From contig CAUYUJ010011225.1 of NCBI GenBank assembly GCA_963575745.1, positions 1,170,828-1,234,827 of the forward strand: a stretch of 64,000 nt of DNA. The letters are read 5' to 3'. The position numbers were made by a program, and so were the translations under genes. Shown piece by piece: positions 44,781 to 55,794 of the stretch (within the stretch, counting starts at the first letter, position 1; each line of letters starts with the position of its first letter). The DNA is from Prorocentrum cordatum. Its lineage: Eukaryota; Sar; Dinophyceae; Prorocentrales; Prorocentraceae. The notes below the pieces were generated by a model that worked only from the letters and a program-made list of their open reading frames with translations, did not search any database and was not told where the DNA came from.

Positions 44781-45300
44781 AAAATTAGGTTGCGAAAACA
44801 GATTGTTATCACATCTTCAACATATATACATACACCATAGGAGTAGGCCCGCCGCAGGCGCCGAATCTACCACCAGACAACAAATTTCGATCGCAAGCCC
44901 GCCGCAGGCGCCGATTTGGATTGAAACCTGAACCAACATGAGGATGGCGAGCCCGCCGCAGACGCCGATTTTATCGCCAGAACGCGAATTTTTGTCGCAA
45001 GCCCACCGCAGGCGCGGATTTTTCATTGAAGCGATAAAAAAACATGAGGGCGGCAAGCCCGCCGCAGGCGCCGATTTTATCGCCAGAACGCGAATTCTTG
45101 TCGCAAGCCCACCGCAGGCGCCAATTTTTCAGTGAAGCCTTAAATGGAATGAAGATCGCAAGCCCGCTGCAGGCGCCGATTTTTTCAAGAACCACGAGGA
45201 GATCGCAAGCCCGCCGCCAGCGCCGATTTTTTCTTGCACCGAAAGGGCCCTTCCCCTCCCACGACGCCGCGGCGGCCCCCCCATTGGCGGGCCTGCCGCC
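44781..45300 (-). repeat. Evenly spaced dimeric repeat, copy 1 (minus orientation)
   Basis: Eight copies of the 18-base core GCCCGCCGCAGGCGCCGA start at 44,847, 44,897, 44,951, 45,001, 45,057, 45,107, 45,162 and 45,209, with spacing 50, 54, 50, 56, 50, 55 and 47. The intervals alternate between two types (TTATCGCCAGAACGCGAATT and TCATTGAAGC..AACATGAGG), so the true unit is a dimer of ~105 bp. The segment ends in a CTCCCACGACGCCGCGG flank. The same element is inverted at 53,225-53,745. Confidence 0.85.
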
Positions 45301-46049
45301 CCCCCCTTGGCCAGAAGAACAAAGAAATAACGGAACGACTTGCCGACCCCAGAGCAACCAACACGCGCGCGACTTGAAACGAATTCGCGTGGGCGGAACC
45401 CCCTCCTCACTCCGATGTTGGCCTCTCGGGGCCTTCTTCGGAGGACTCTTGAGAGCTCTTGCGGCTTCTTTGGGGCCTCTTGCGGGCCCTCTTGGGGGCC
45501 CTCGTTGCCTCTCGGGGCCTCTTTGGGTGGGTGTTGGTTTCGCCGGTGCCAAGAGTGAATTCAGCGTGGATTTGCGTCTTCGTTTTTCATTTTTATTTTC
45601 CTTTTTTCTGATATGCGCACGTCAATCGATCATGTGGCTCGGGCGTTCGTGTGAATGCCGTGTGGCCAGCGAATTTCGAATGTCTTCCGTGCCCTTGATT
45701 CTTCCTGATCGTATTCATTTATCTTATTCCTCTTGCCTGCATTGTTTTTCTCTTCATTTCCCTCCCGCTGTCATCTTCTTTTCTCAGGGCCTGCGACAGG
45801 ATCCAACAGGGCGCCGGGAAGACTGCAAGTGAGCTCGAGGAGAGTCCAGCAGGTCCCGAGAAGGATTGCAAGCAGGCCCTAGGGTCCCAAGACAGGCTTT
45901 GTAGGGGTCCAAAACAACTTGCAGACCTGTCTCCTCGCATATGTTATGACGCGTTTCGGCCGTGGTCCGCGGGATTCTACTGTTCATCCGCCTTTTTGCC
46001 TTCATTTCCGACGCCTCGCGTACTTCCGCCAGCCAAGGCAAAAGCAATC
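45301..46049. other. No gene seen; minisatellite 45,421-45,535
   Basis: A short GGCC-TCTTGG array at 45,421-45,535 and a reverse-orientation degenerate array at 45,785-45,910. The rest is mixed. Confidence 0.5.
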
Positions 46050-46545
46050 ACCAGGCGAGTTGCTTCGATCAGCATGTGTAGCAGCATGCGGCGCCGCAGC
46101 GAACCGAATGTGTTTTCATTGGTTCTGTGCGGGGGGAGGAAGAGGAGGTGGAGGAAGCGAAGGGACAAATATGGTGGCGAAGGACCAGTCGTAACGAAAG
46201 AAGAGGGACAGCAAAAGGATGGACGCGTGCTGGAGGAAACAGCAACATGCTAGAGCATGAGAAGGTCGGAAGGATGATGAGGGACCTGAGGGGGGGAGGA
46301 GGGTTACGAGGAGCCAGGGGGAGGTAGCTGCCGCATTGGTGATCCGCGCAGAACACCAGCGCGCCGCATCCTTTCGTAAACGAGGATGTAGGAATGTGCC
46401 AGATGGGGAGGTGGGAGGAGCATGGGGGAGGTAGGAGGACATGGGGGTAAGAACACTCAGGACGAAGCAGTTCCGGAGACGGTGCCCAGGCAAATTGTGT
46501 CGATCAGAAACGTGCGCCAGCATGGTGCTCAACCAAGAGGGCGAC
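46050..46545 (-). repeat. Diverged inverted repeat, left partner
   Basis: On the minus strand it shares in order with 51,010-51,500: (C/G)CGCGGATCAC, CTCATGCTCT, and GATC..(A/G)..ACTCGCCT(T/G)GTG. Similarity is patchy and the frames are not kept, so a diverged non-coding duplicate is likelier than a gene. Confidence 0.5.
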
Positions 46546-47175
46546 GCTGTTTACGTTATAAACGTGAGGACGGCGCAGGAGGAATCGGAGGATTGACAGC
46601 AACGGGGAAGGAGGACAAGGAGGAGGATGACGGGGAAACGGAGGAGGGGCGGGATGAGGGCGAGGAGTAGGAAAAGGAATGACGGGAGAGAAAAAATCAC
46701 GACGACGGCCAGAATCAATCATGGAGGTTTCTGTTTGTTTTCCGCACGCGGCTCTTGTTAGAAGCCCCTTGGGGTGATTTGTGGGCCATTGTGGAGCTAA
46801 TTTGGAGCCATTTTGGGAGAGCCTACGGGGTCCCCTTGAGGCTGTTTCGGGCCTCCTTGGGATCCTCTTCGGGGTCTCGTGGGCCCGTCTTGGAGGCCTT
46901 GGGGGCCCTCTCGGGGCCATCTTGGAAACGCCGTCAGTCAAAGAGTACGGGGGGAGGGTCCTTGCAGCGTCCCCTCGCTGGAGCCGCCCACGTCGCCTCT
47001 TGGCGCTCTCTTGGGACCTCCTTCGGCTGCTCTTGAGCGCTCTCGGCGCCGTCTTTGGGCCTGTCGGGTTCTTCTGGAAGGCCATCTCAGGCCAGCGTGG
47101 CCATCTAGAGGCCTCAAGGGCCCATGGAAAACGAAAAGGCGACGAGGCATAACACACAGCACGCAATGGTTTTCA
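46546..47175. repeat. GA-rich spacer and minisatellite block
   Basis: GGAGGA-rich to 46,670, then a loose GGCC-TCTTGG array at 46,755-47,130. Confidence 0.6.
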
Positions 47176-48280
47176 TTTTTCCCGGAAAGGGCGCGGGCCC
47201 AGGGTTCTCTTTTAGTATGTAAACATGTCCCCGGTGCCCAACTTGAAGGAGGCCGGCGGATTCTTTCCCTGATAAATATCGAGGTCGAAGGAGGCCGGCG
47301 GATTAAAATTTGAGGATGTCTCCGGCGAAACGCTTGTTTTTGAAATCCCGATCGATAAATCACAGGGTGCGGGACACCTCAGCACGACCACACCCCCAGC
47401 ATGACCACACCCCAGCACGACCACGCCCAGCACGACCACGCCCCAGCACGACCACACCCCAGCACGACCACACCCCAGCACGACCACACCCCAGCACGAC
47501 CACACCCCAGCACGACCACACCCCAGCACCAGCACGACCACACCCCAGCACGACCCGATCGATAAATCACAGGGTGCGGACCACCCCAGCACGACCACAC
47601 CCCAGCACGACCCCACCCCAGCACGACCCCACCCCAGCACGACCACGCCCCAGCACGACCACACCCCAGCACGACCACACCCCAGCACGACCACACCCCA
47701 GCACGACCCCACCCCAGCACGACCCCACCCTAGACACGACCACACCCCACCCACACGACCACACCCCAGCACGACGACACACACCCCAGCACCCCACCCC
47801 AGCACGACCCCACCCCAGCAAGACCACACCCAGCACGACCACACCCCAGCACGACCACCACCACGACCACACCCCAGCACGACCACGCCCCAGCACGACC
47901 ACGCCCCAGCACGACCACGCCCCAGCACGACCACCCCCCAGCACGACCACCCCCCCAGCACGACCACCCCCCAGCACGACCACCCCCCAGCACGACCACA
48001 CCCCAGCACGACCACTCCCCAGCACGACCACACCGCCTTGGTTGAGTGGTTGCCTGTCGTCGTGGAATGTTTCGTGGGGTGTCTCGTGGAATGTTTCGCG
48101 GGGTGTCTCGTGGAATGTTTCGTGAGGTGTCTCGTGGAATGTTTCGTGAGGTGTCTCGTGGGATGTTTCGTGAAGTGTCTCGTGGGATGTTTCGTGAGGT
48201 GTTGCCCAGTTGGGTATCGTGAAAACGTGTCCATGCTCCACATGTCTATATCCCTTTCCGGGTTCGTGGGTCCATCATGT
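47176..48280. repeat. 1.1-kb direct repeat D1, copy a
   Basis: A unique left part (CCCGGAAAGGG, AGTATGTAAACAT, two GGCCGGCGGATT words, ATCCCGATCGATAAATCACA) leads into a ~640-bp array of a 16-bp unit CCAGCACGACCACACC. An array of ~20-bp GTGTCTCGTGGAATGTTTCG units (48,060-48,205) and a right part ending GGGTCCATCATGT follow. The 16-bp unit lacks stops in several frames and explains the long Gly/Val/Cys/Trp and Pro/Thr/Arg frames. Confidence 0.9.
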
Positions 48281-49739
48281 TTTTGTCTTGGAGGCCTCCT
48301 TGGAGAGCTCGAAGGGCACGCGGGGCCGTCTTGAAGCGGTCTTGACGACTCTCAGAGGCATGTTGGAGGCTATTCGGAATCGTCCTGGGATGCGTTGAGC
48401 GATATTGGAGGCGTATCTGGGCTCCTTGCAGCCATCTCGGAAACATTTTGGGCCGTATTGGGCGCTCCAACGACCCGCGGCTACCTTCCCGCGCATGAAG
48501 GATTGGGCGGGGACATGGGGAACTGTGTCCATGAAGGGGAAGAGTGGGCTTGGATGAATTATTTCGTCACGCCGCTCACGCTTAAAGGGGTGCTGGGATT
48601 CCTGTCTCCCTCCGGCCCTCTCCTGCGGCGTGCCCCATCCACTCCCTGTGACTTCTCCCCCGCCCCCCCCCTCCTTCCAGGCTCCGCGCGCGGCCTAGTG
48701 AAAACTTTGGGGAGAAAAACAAAAACTCGTTTTGAATACCTCTCCGAATTCTTGGTGGATTTTTCCTTGGGCGCGCGCATCGAAAAAACACGCGCGGAAA
48801 AATCCGGGGGGCACCCGGAAAAATTCACGCGGTTTCCGGGGCAAATTCACATTTGGATTTGGAAAAATCCGGGCAGAATTCACTCGAGAATCCGGGGTAG
48901 TATTCCCAGGCGGCCGTGGAAAAATCCCACCAGCCATGCAGAGCGCGGGTGGTGGTTTAACGGGCTAGCTTATCCGCGCGTTTCTCCCTGGCAGGGACGG
49001 GGATCCCCCCCTGCCCTCTCGTCCCCGGGCGTGGACAGAGAGTGACCGCGGGGCGGTGGAGTGCCCGAAATGGCCGAAGATGGCTCCAAAGGAACCGCAG
49101 GCAACCCAAGAAGGATTCCGAGATCGCTCCATATACTTGCAGATGGTACAATTTTGCTTTCAGTGTGCCTCCAAGCCCCCTCAAGACCGCCTCGTGACAG
49201 CCCGCAATTGTCTTTCGAGCTCTTGAAGGAGGCCTCCAACGGGTTCAACTCCTTTACAATCACTGTGCGCTTCAATTGTTTCCTTCTCGCCTTTTTGCTT
49301 TCCGTAGTTTCTGGAGGCCTCGAGATGGCTGCGAGTTGGTTTGAACTTGCTTTGAGAGGGGGCCATCAGGGCCCAAGTCGGCTCCAAGAGCACCAAAGAG
49401 CGGCCCAAAACGCTTCAAGGGCGTCGCAAGAGGGCCGCATTTGGCGACTGGGGGGCTCGAGAAGGAATGGGGCGTTGCTAGGGCCCCACTTCTTTGACCG
49501 ACGGCTTCAAGATGGCCCCAGGAGGGCCCCCAAGGCTTCCAAGAGGGGCCCAGGAGATCCCCGAAACGACCCGAAGAGGGCCCCAAGGGGCTCCAAGACA
49601 GCCGCCAAAGGCAGCCAACATTGCCCTAAGAGAGCGCCGCGGCGGCACCGATATGACGACGTTGATGGGGCGTCCCGCAGGCACCTAAAGCGAACGACTC
49701 GAGATCCTCGATGATTGATGCCCGTCGTCGTCAGCGTGT
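48281..49739. other. Spacer between the D1 copies
   Basis: Minisatellite at 48,283-48,465, an imperfect GGAAAAATCCGGG array at 48,785-48,930, and a reverse-orientation minisatellite (CCAAGAGGG words) at 49,365-49,620. No gene recognised. Confidence 0.5.
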
Positions 49740-50860
49740 TTTTTCCCGGAAAGGGCTCAGGCCCAGGGTTTTCTTTTAGTATGTAAACATAGTCCCCCGT
49801 GCCCAACTTGAAGGAGGCCGGCGGATTCTTTCCCTGATAAATATCGAGGTCGAAGGGGGCCGGCGGATTAAAATTTGAGGATGTCTCAGGCGAAACGCTT
49901 ATTTTTGAAATCCCGATCGATAAATCACAGGGTGCGGGACACCTCAGCACGACCACACCCCAGCACGACCACGCCCCAGCACGACCGCGCCCCAGCACGA
50001 CCACACCGCAGCACGACCACGCCCCAGCACGACCGCACCCCAGCACGACCACACCCCAACACGACCACACCCCGCCACGATCACACCCCACCACGACCAC
50101 ACCCCAGCACGACCCGATCGATGAACCACAGGGTGCGGACCACCCCAGCACGACCACACCCCAGCGCGAGCACGACCACACCCCAGCACGACCAGCCCCA
50201 GCACGACCACACCCCAGCACGACCCCGCCCCAGCACGACCCCACCCCAGCACGACCACACCCCAGCACGACCACACCCCAGCACGACCACACCCCAGCAC
50301 GACCACACCCCAGCACGACCACACCCCAGCACGACCACACCCCAGCACGACCCCACCCCAGCACGACCCCACCCCAGCACGACCCCACCCTAGCAAGACC
50401 ACACCCCAGCACGACCACACCCCAGCACGACTTCACCACAGCACGACCACACCCCAGCACGACCGCGCCCCAGCACGACCACGCCCCAGCACGACCACGC
50501 CCCAGCACAACCACCCCCCAGCACGACCACCTCCCCAGCACGACCACGCCCCAGCACGACCACCCCCCAGCACGACCACACCCCAGCACGACCACTCCCC
50601 AGCACGACCACACCGCCTTGGTTGAGTGGTTGCCTGTCGTCGCGGAATGTGTCGTGGGGTGTCTCGTGGAATGTTTCGCGGGGTGTCTCATGGAATGTTT
50701 CGTGAGGTGTCTCGCGGAATGTTTCTGAGGTGTTTCGTGGGATGTTTCGCGAGGTGTCTCGTGGGATGTTTCGTGAGGTGTTGCCCCGTTGGGTATCGTG
50801 AAATCGTGCCCATGCTCCACATGTCTATATCCCTTCCCGGGTTCGTGGGTCCATCATGTT
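49740..50860. repeat. 1.1-kb direct repeat D1, copy b
   Basis: Same left part, 16-bp array, 20-bp array and right part as copy a. The internal restart CCCGATCGAT.AA.CACAGGG also occurs inside both arrays (47,552 and 50,112), a sign of internal recombination. Confidence 0.9.
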
Positions 50861-51009
50861 TCCTCTCTATCCTTTATCTTTCCCTTCCTTGTCCTCCTCC
50901 TTTTCCCTCTTCTGTGACCTCCTCCTTTTTTCTGCTCCCTCCCCGTTCCTGTGCATCTTCCGATTAATTACTCCTGCGCCCTTTTCTTTTCCCTAATGTA
51001 ACGGTTGTC
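50861..51009. other. CT-rich spacer
   Basis: TTCC/CTCC-rich, no gene. Confidence 0.4.
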
Positions 51010-51500
51010 CTCGTTTTTTCTTTGCGTTGCATGTTGCTTCACTTCGCTTCCATGCCTAGCGCAACTTGCTTGGAATTCGAGTCGGCAAATGCTTTCTTCT
51101 GCATGTTCTTGCCCCTCCTATTTCCTCCTACTTCCTCCTGCTCCTTGATCCTCCCACCCCTTCCTACACCCTCGCTGGTGAGGGCTCACGGCGCACGCGC
51201 GTTCCGCGCGGATCACTGGTGCGCCTTTTGCTTCCCTCAGGCTTCTTGTGCTTCTTCCTGCCTCCCCAAGCTCCTCTTCCGTGTTCCTACCTGCTCATGC
51301 TCTTGCACGTTTCCAGTCTTTCCTATCACCATGCTCCCTCTCTTCACCTTGTTCATCATGATTTTCATGTTCCGCCTTCCTCTCCTTTGCTCCGCTTCCT
51401 GCACCTCATCATCCGCGAATACGGATGCGGCTCACTATTTTCGCCGCTTGCCCGATTACCCGGCCTTGATCAGGGCGACTCGCCTTGTGGTTGTTCGTGG
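51010..51500 (+). repeat. Diverged inverted repeat, right partner
   Basis: Plus-strand partner of 46,050-46,545; see that entry for the shared words. Confidence 0.5.
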
Positions 51501-52870
51501 ATTGGCTCGTGAATATTTGAGCAACGCGTCAATGACTTCACCGGGCGTCTAGGTGTTATTGTTGGCGTCTGGGCGTTGCCGCTGGGGTTTACCGCGGGCC
51601 AGTGCGATTAACAATTGCAAGCGGCGCGTTGGCAGGCATTCGCCTTCCTGGAGACATCTGTCTGGTTTCGCAGTGACCTTCTTTCGCGCTGCTCTTGTTT
51701 CTTTGCCTCCAGTTTGCGGCTGTATGTTTGTAGCCTTTGACTGAGCTCCATCAGACGGCTATAATTCCGCTGCCCTCGCTCGATGCATGACCGCCCCCGC
51801 CGCAATGCTCGTGAACTTTCCGGTGGGCTGATCATTTGTGGTTTTGTCTGCAGTTGGACTGCGGGCGGAACGCGGGCGCCGCTTATGCAGTATTCCATTG
51901 TTCGTTTTCCTCTGAGGGCATCCGCAGTGGACTTTGCGCGCGCTTGTTTTTTTGTTGAGCAGATCAGTTCAATAAGATCTGTCGTTGTTCGGCACGAGAC
52001 CACTAAAATGAAATTGGAAAAGGAAAAAATATCCACGCGTCCCTTCATAGCCCATGGCGAAGCCAATGGGTGGGGGGGTGGGATTTTCGCATCCGGAGGG
52101 ATCGCAAAATTGCTTCCCACAAGGCATGCGGAAAGGCGCGGGGAGCCCCAGGAGATTTCTGAGCTTGGGCTCCAGGTCCTTTAAAGAATTTTGAAGACAG
52201 AGGACTGAGGCTCAAGAGTGAGGTAGATGACGTCGGAACACGCCCGCTCCGTGCCTCAGGGCGTGGTGGCGCTTTGGGTCTTGGAAGATCTCTGGCTATC
52301 TGGAGCCGTATCGCGGGCCGTCTTGAGCCTTGCCGCATGTGGGGGCAATTTTTGAGCCATCGCGGGCGCTTTGATGGACCTGCTATAAGGTGGTCCGGGA
52401 CAAGGGTCGCGCCCATCCCCGACAAGGAATTCGTTTGAGAAAGCAGGGATCGCCGACAGGGCCGACGGGATGCACTGTTGGGCCCCGCTACAGGAGTCAC
52501 GCCGCCTCGTTTGCGACCCGCGCGGCTGCGCGCTTCGTCTGGCGTTGCGCCCCCGCCCGCCCCCCCGCCCGGGACGGCCCGCCTCTCCACCCAATGGTGT
52601 TTGCGGCAGGGTGGTGGGGCAAGGCTCTTTGGGGTGGGGCGGCAGCGATCCGCCGCAGGATTCCCGGCGGCGTCGCGCTGTTTCACCTTGCTCCGGCCGG
52701 CGGCCCCGGGGAACCAATCATTTCGCTTCTATTTGTTTGTTCGTTCATTTTTTCTACATTTTCAATCGTTTCGGCTGACTTTTTTTCACATTTATTGTAT
52801 AATGTTTATGAAAAACATAGGTGCGCCCAGCGAAACTGTTTTGATGATTTTCCGATATTTTTTGTATAAT
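51501..52870. other. No gene seen
   Basis: Mixed sequence; degenerate GGCC-TCTTGG words on the plus strand at 52,270-52,370; AT-richer from 52,730. Nothing recognised on either strand. Confidence 0.4.
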
Positions 52871-53046
52871 AAATAGCGAACAGTAGCGAACACATAGCGA
52901 AAAAAAGGTGCGCGGAATTGTCTGTTTCGGCCGCCGAAAAAAATAGCGAGAAAATATATAAAAAAGTGGGCGCCGCAGAAGTCCCCGGGGATGCACCTTT
53001 TTCCCCGGTATGTTTTGCTATTGTTTCGCTATTTGTTCGCTATTTT
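52871..53046. mobile_element. Foldback element with ATAGCGAA arms
   Basis: The left arm AATAGCGAACAGTAGCGAAC..ATAGCGAAAAAAAGGTGC pairs with the complement of the right arm, AATAGCGAACAAATAGCGAA..AAAAAGGTGC. The arms are ~45 bp with small gaps and the loop ~85 bp. It is AT-rich against its GC-rich surroundings. Non-coding. Confidence 0.75.
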
Positions 53047-53224
53047 TTCGCCCGCCCCTCCTCCTCCTCCTCCTCCTCCTCCTCCTCCTCCCCCTCCCCC
53101 TCCGCCTCCTCCCCCCGCCTCCCCCTCCTCCTCCTCCCCCTTCCTCCTCCTCCTCCCCCCCCCTCCTCCTCCCCCCCCCATCCCCCCCCCTCCCCCCCCC
53201 CCCCTCCCTCCCCCCCCCCCCCGG
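53047..53224. repeat. C/T-only tract
   Basis: About 175 bases of C and T, almost without interruption: (CCT)n, then long C runs. The complementary strand is G-rich and could form G-quadruplex or triplex structures. Confidence 0.9.
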
Positions 53225-53745
53225 CCATGCCGCCCAATAGGGGGGCCTCCGCGGCCTCGTGGGAGGGGAAAAGGCTTTTTCAGTGCAAGACAAAAACCGG
53301 CGCCTGCGGCGCTTGTGATTTCCTCAGGACTCTTGAAATAATCGGCGTCGATCGTCATTTCATTCACGTTTTTAATGGCGAATCGGCGCTTCTGGTGGGC
53401 TTGCGCCATGAATTCGTTTTCTAGAATATACTTTCTGGTGAAAAAATTGGCGCCTGCGGCGGGCTTGCCATCTTCATGCTTGTTACGGCTTCAATTTTTA
53501 ATCGGTGCCTGCGGCGGGCTTGCAATCAGAACACGTTTCCTGATCATAAGGTCGGCGCCTGCGGCGAGCTTGCCATTTTCATGCCGGTTTTGGCTTCAAT
53601 GCAGAATCGGCGCTTGCGGCAGGTTTGCAAACAGTATCCGCTTTCTTCTTATAAAGAAATAGCGTCGTTTGCGGGCTTGCGATATCAATGCAGATTTTTG
53701 CTTTGATTCAAAAACGGCGCCTGCGGCGGGCCTGCGATAAGATCA
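53225..53745 (+). repeat. Evenly spaced dimeric repeat, copy 2 (plus orientation)
   Basis: Opens with the CCTCGTGGGAGGGGAAAAGG flank seen inverted at 45,260. It then has about nine cores of TCGGCGCCTGCGGCGGGCTT, several degenerate, starting near 53,300, 53,341, 53,384, 53,447, 53,500, 53,551, 53,606, 53,660 and 53,714 (intervals about 41-63). Interval types (TCATG..GGCTTCAAT, GAATTCG.TTTCT) match copy 1. It is more diverged internally than copy 1. Confidence 0.8.
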
Positions 53746-54404
53746 CAGCGATCTCCGCCAAACCCAACTCAGCGCCTTCACTCCTTTCCGCATCAGCGGG
53801 GGTGGGGGCTGGTGCTCGTGGATGCAGCAAGCCTGCTGCGGCAGGGTTTCCACTCGTGGGGATGCTCGAAAAATGTCCACCCCCCTCCTCCTCCTCGTCC
53901 TCGTCCTGCTCCTCCTCCTCCTCCTCATTCCCCTCCTCTTTTCTTCCCCCTCCTCCTCCTCCTTCTTCTCTTCCCTTTACCCCTCCTCGTGTTCGTCGCC
54001 GTGGTCATCCTCGTCCAACTCCTCATGTTCCTCCTCGCCCTCCTCTATCAATTTTTTCTCCTTCTCCTCCTCCTCGTCCATATCCTTCCCTTCCTTCTCC
54101 TCCTTCTCCTTCTACTTCCTTTGTTTCAATGTGATTCGCCATGCGATGTCACACAACCTCTCCGGCTGGAATTCACTTTCTCCTGACGGCTGCGCCGTTG
54201 CAGTTTCTTTCCCTTCTCTCTGTTTTGCCTTCGCGTCGCCGCCGCCGCTGCCGTTACATTCGGGGCCTTGTATATTTTTGTTCCTGCAAGAACATATCGC
54301 AGCGGCCTAATTTTGACCTGTTTCACATCACCTTTTTTTTTCTACATGCTTCATACAATTAAACTGTTTCCTGGATTCTGAGGCTGTCCATTAGTAGCTG
54401 CCTT
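53746..54404. other. CT-rich spacer, no gene
   Basis: CTC/TTC-rich at 53,875-54,125, then mixed sequence. Confidence 0.5.
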
Positions 54405-55785
54405 ACAAGTTATGGCGCGCTCCGTTATGCTATATGATGTTGTGTTCTGTCGTTTTATGTTATGTCATGTATTGATCTGGTATGTCATGTCACGTTATGT
54501 AATGATTTATGTCGCCATGGCATTGCTATGTTATGTTATGTCATGGTATGTCGTGTTCGCGGTGTGCGTTGTCATGTTATGTTGTGTCATGATGTGATAG
54601 TTTATGTTCGTCGTCGCTGTAGTCATCAGTCGACTGTTATGTGATGAGGTGTTATGATATGGTATGTTTTGTCAAGGCGTGTTATTGTATGCTCGGTTAT
54701 ACGATGTGTTGGTGTGTTGCGTCGTCTTATGGAATGTCATGTTTTGTTATGGTATGTGATGCGTTGTTATGTGATGCGATAGTTTGTCATGGCGTTGTTT
54801 CGTTGTGTTCTGTCATGTTATGTCGTGCTCGTGTTTTGTATTATCATGTTCTGGCGCGCCACGTTGTGATATGTCGCGTTCGTCGTCGCTATATTATGCC
54901 GTCGTTTTATGATATGTTATGTGATGATGTGCTACGATATGACATATTCGGTCAACGCGTGTCATGGTATGTGTTGCTATTTTGTGTTACGGCGTGGTCT
55001 GCCGTCGTGTATTATGTCATGTTCTGTGTTGGTATGCTATGTGGCAATATGATATGCTCTGTTTTGTTATGGCATCGCTATGTTCTGTTCTGTCATGCTC
55101 GTGTTTTGTTTTGTCATGTTCTGGTATGCCATGTTGCGATATGCCGTGTTCGTCGTCGCTAGGCTCTGATATCGTCTTATGATATGTGATTACAGGCTGT
55201 GTCATGATACGATAGGTTCTATCGAAGTGTGTTATGTTTATGCTCGGTTATGCCGTGTTGCTGTGTGTTCTGTCGTCTCCTGTTCTTATTTGGTATGTCG
55301 TGTGATGTTCTGGTCGTTGACGGCTCGGTTTCGTGCAGTCTGTCATGATTTGTTATGCTAGTATGTGTCGGTATGTTTTGTTGCCGTGTCATATGTTCTG
55401 TGATGTTGTGTCCTGATATGATACCGTATATGAAGTTGTTTCACGTTGTGACGGGCCTTGTTATGTTATGATATGTTACGTCGTCTTATGTTATGCCATG
55501 TTCTGCTTTGATGTGTTCTGGAATGCTACGTTATGCTCGATGTTGGCATGGCATTGCCGTGTTATGTTCTGCCATTTTCTGTCATGTCATGTCATGTAGT
55601 GTTCTGTGTTGTCATGTTATGGTGTTTCATCTTGTGATATGTCGTGTTCGTTGTCGCTATAGTCTGCCGTCGTGTCATGAGATGTTTTGTAATGCTCTGG
55701 CATGATGCGATATGTTCTGTCAAGGCGTGTTATGGTATGCTCGTTTGGTATGTTACGGTGTGTTATGTCGTCTTATGTTATGTCA
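54405..55785. repeat. TATGTT-rich block 2
   Basis: About 1.4 kb of TGTTATG, GGTATGT and TGTCATG words with recurring GTTCGTCGTCGCTA boxes (54,607, 54,878, 55,150, 55,651). Loose period of 260-500 bases between boxes. Same word family as block 1. Confidence 0.85.
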
Positions 55786-55794
55786 TACTGAGAT

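Noticed and set aside
44847-45226. CRISPR array
   Set aside because: Spacers are not unique but alternate between two related types, repeats vary, no cas-like genes are present, and the window is eukaryotic.
47212-50820. 343- and 437-codon frames with GVWSCWGVVVL periods
   Set aside because: Open because the 16-bp unit has no stop in those frames; no start context or non-repeat domain.
52045-52717. Overlapping minus-strand frames of 150-213 codons
   Set aside because: Degenerate minisatellite and GC-rich low complexity without domain or consistent frame.
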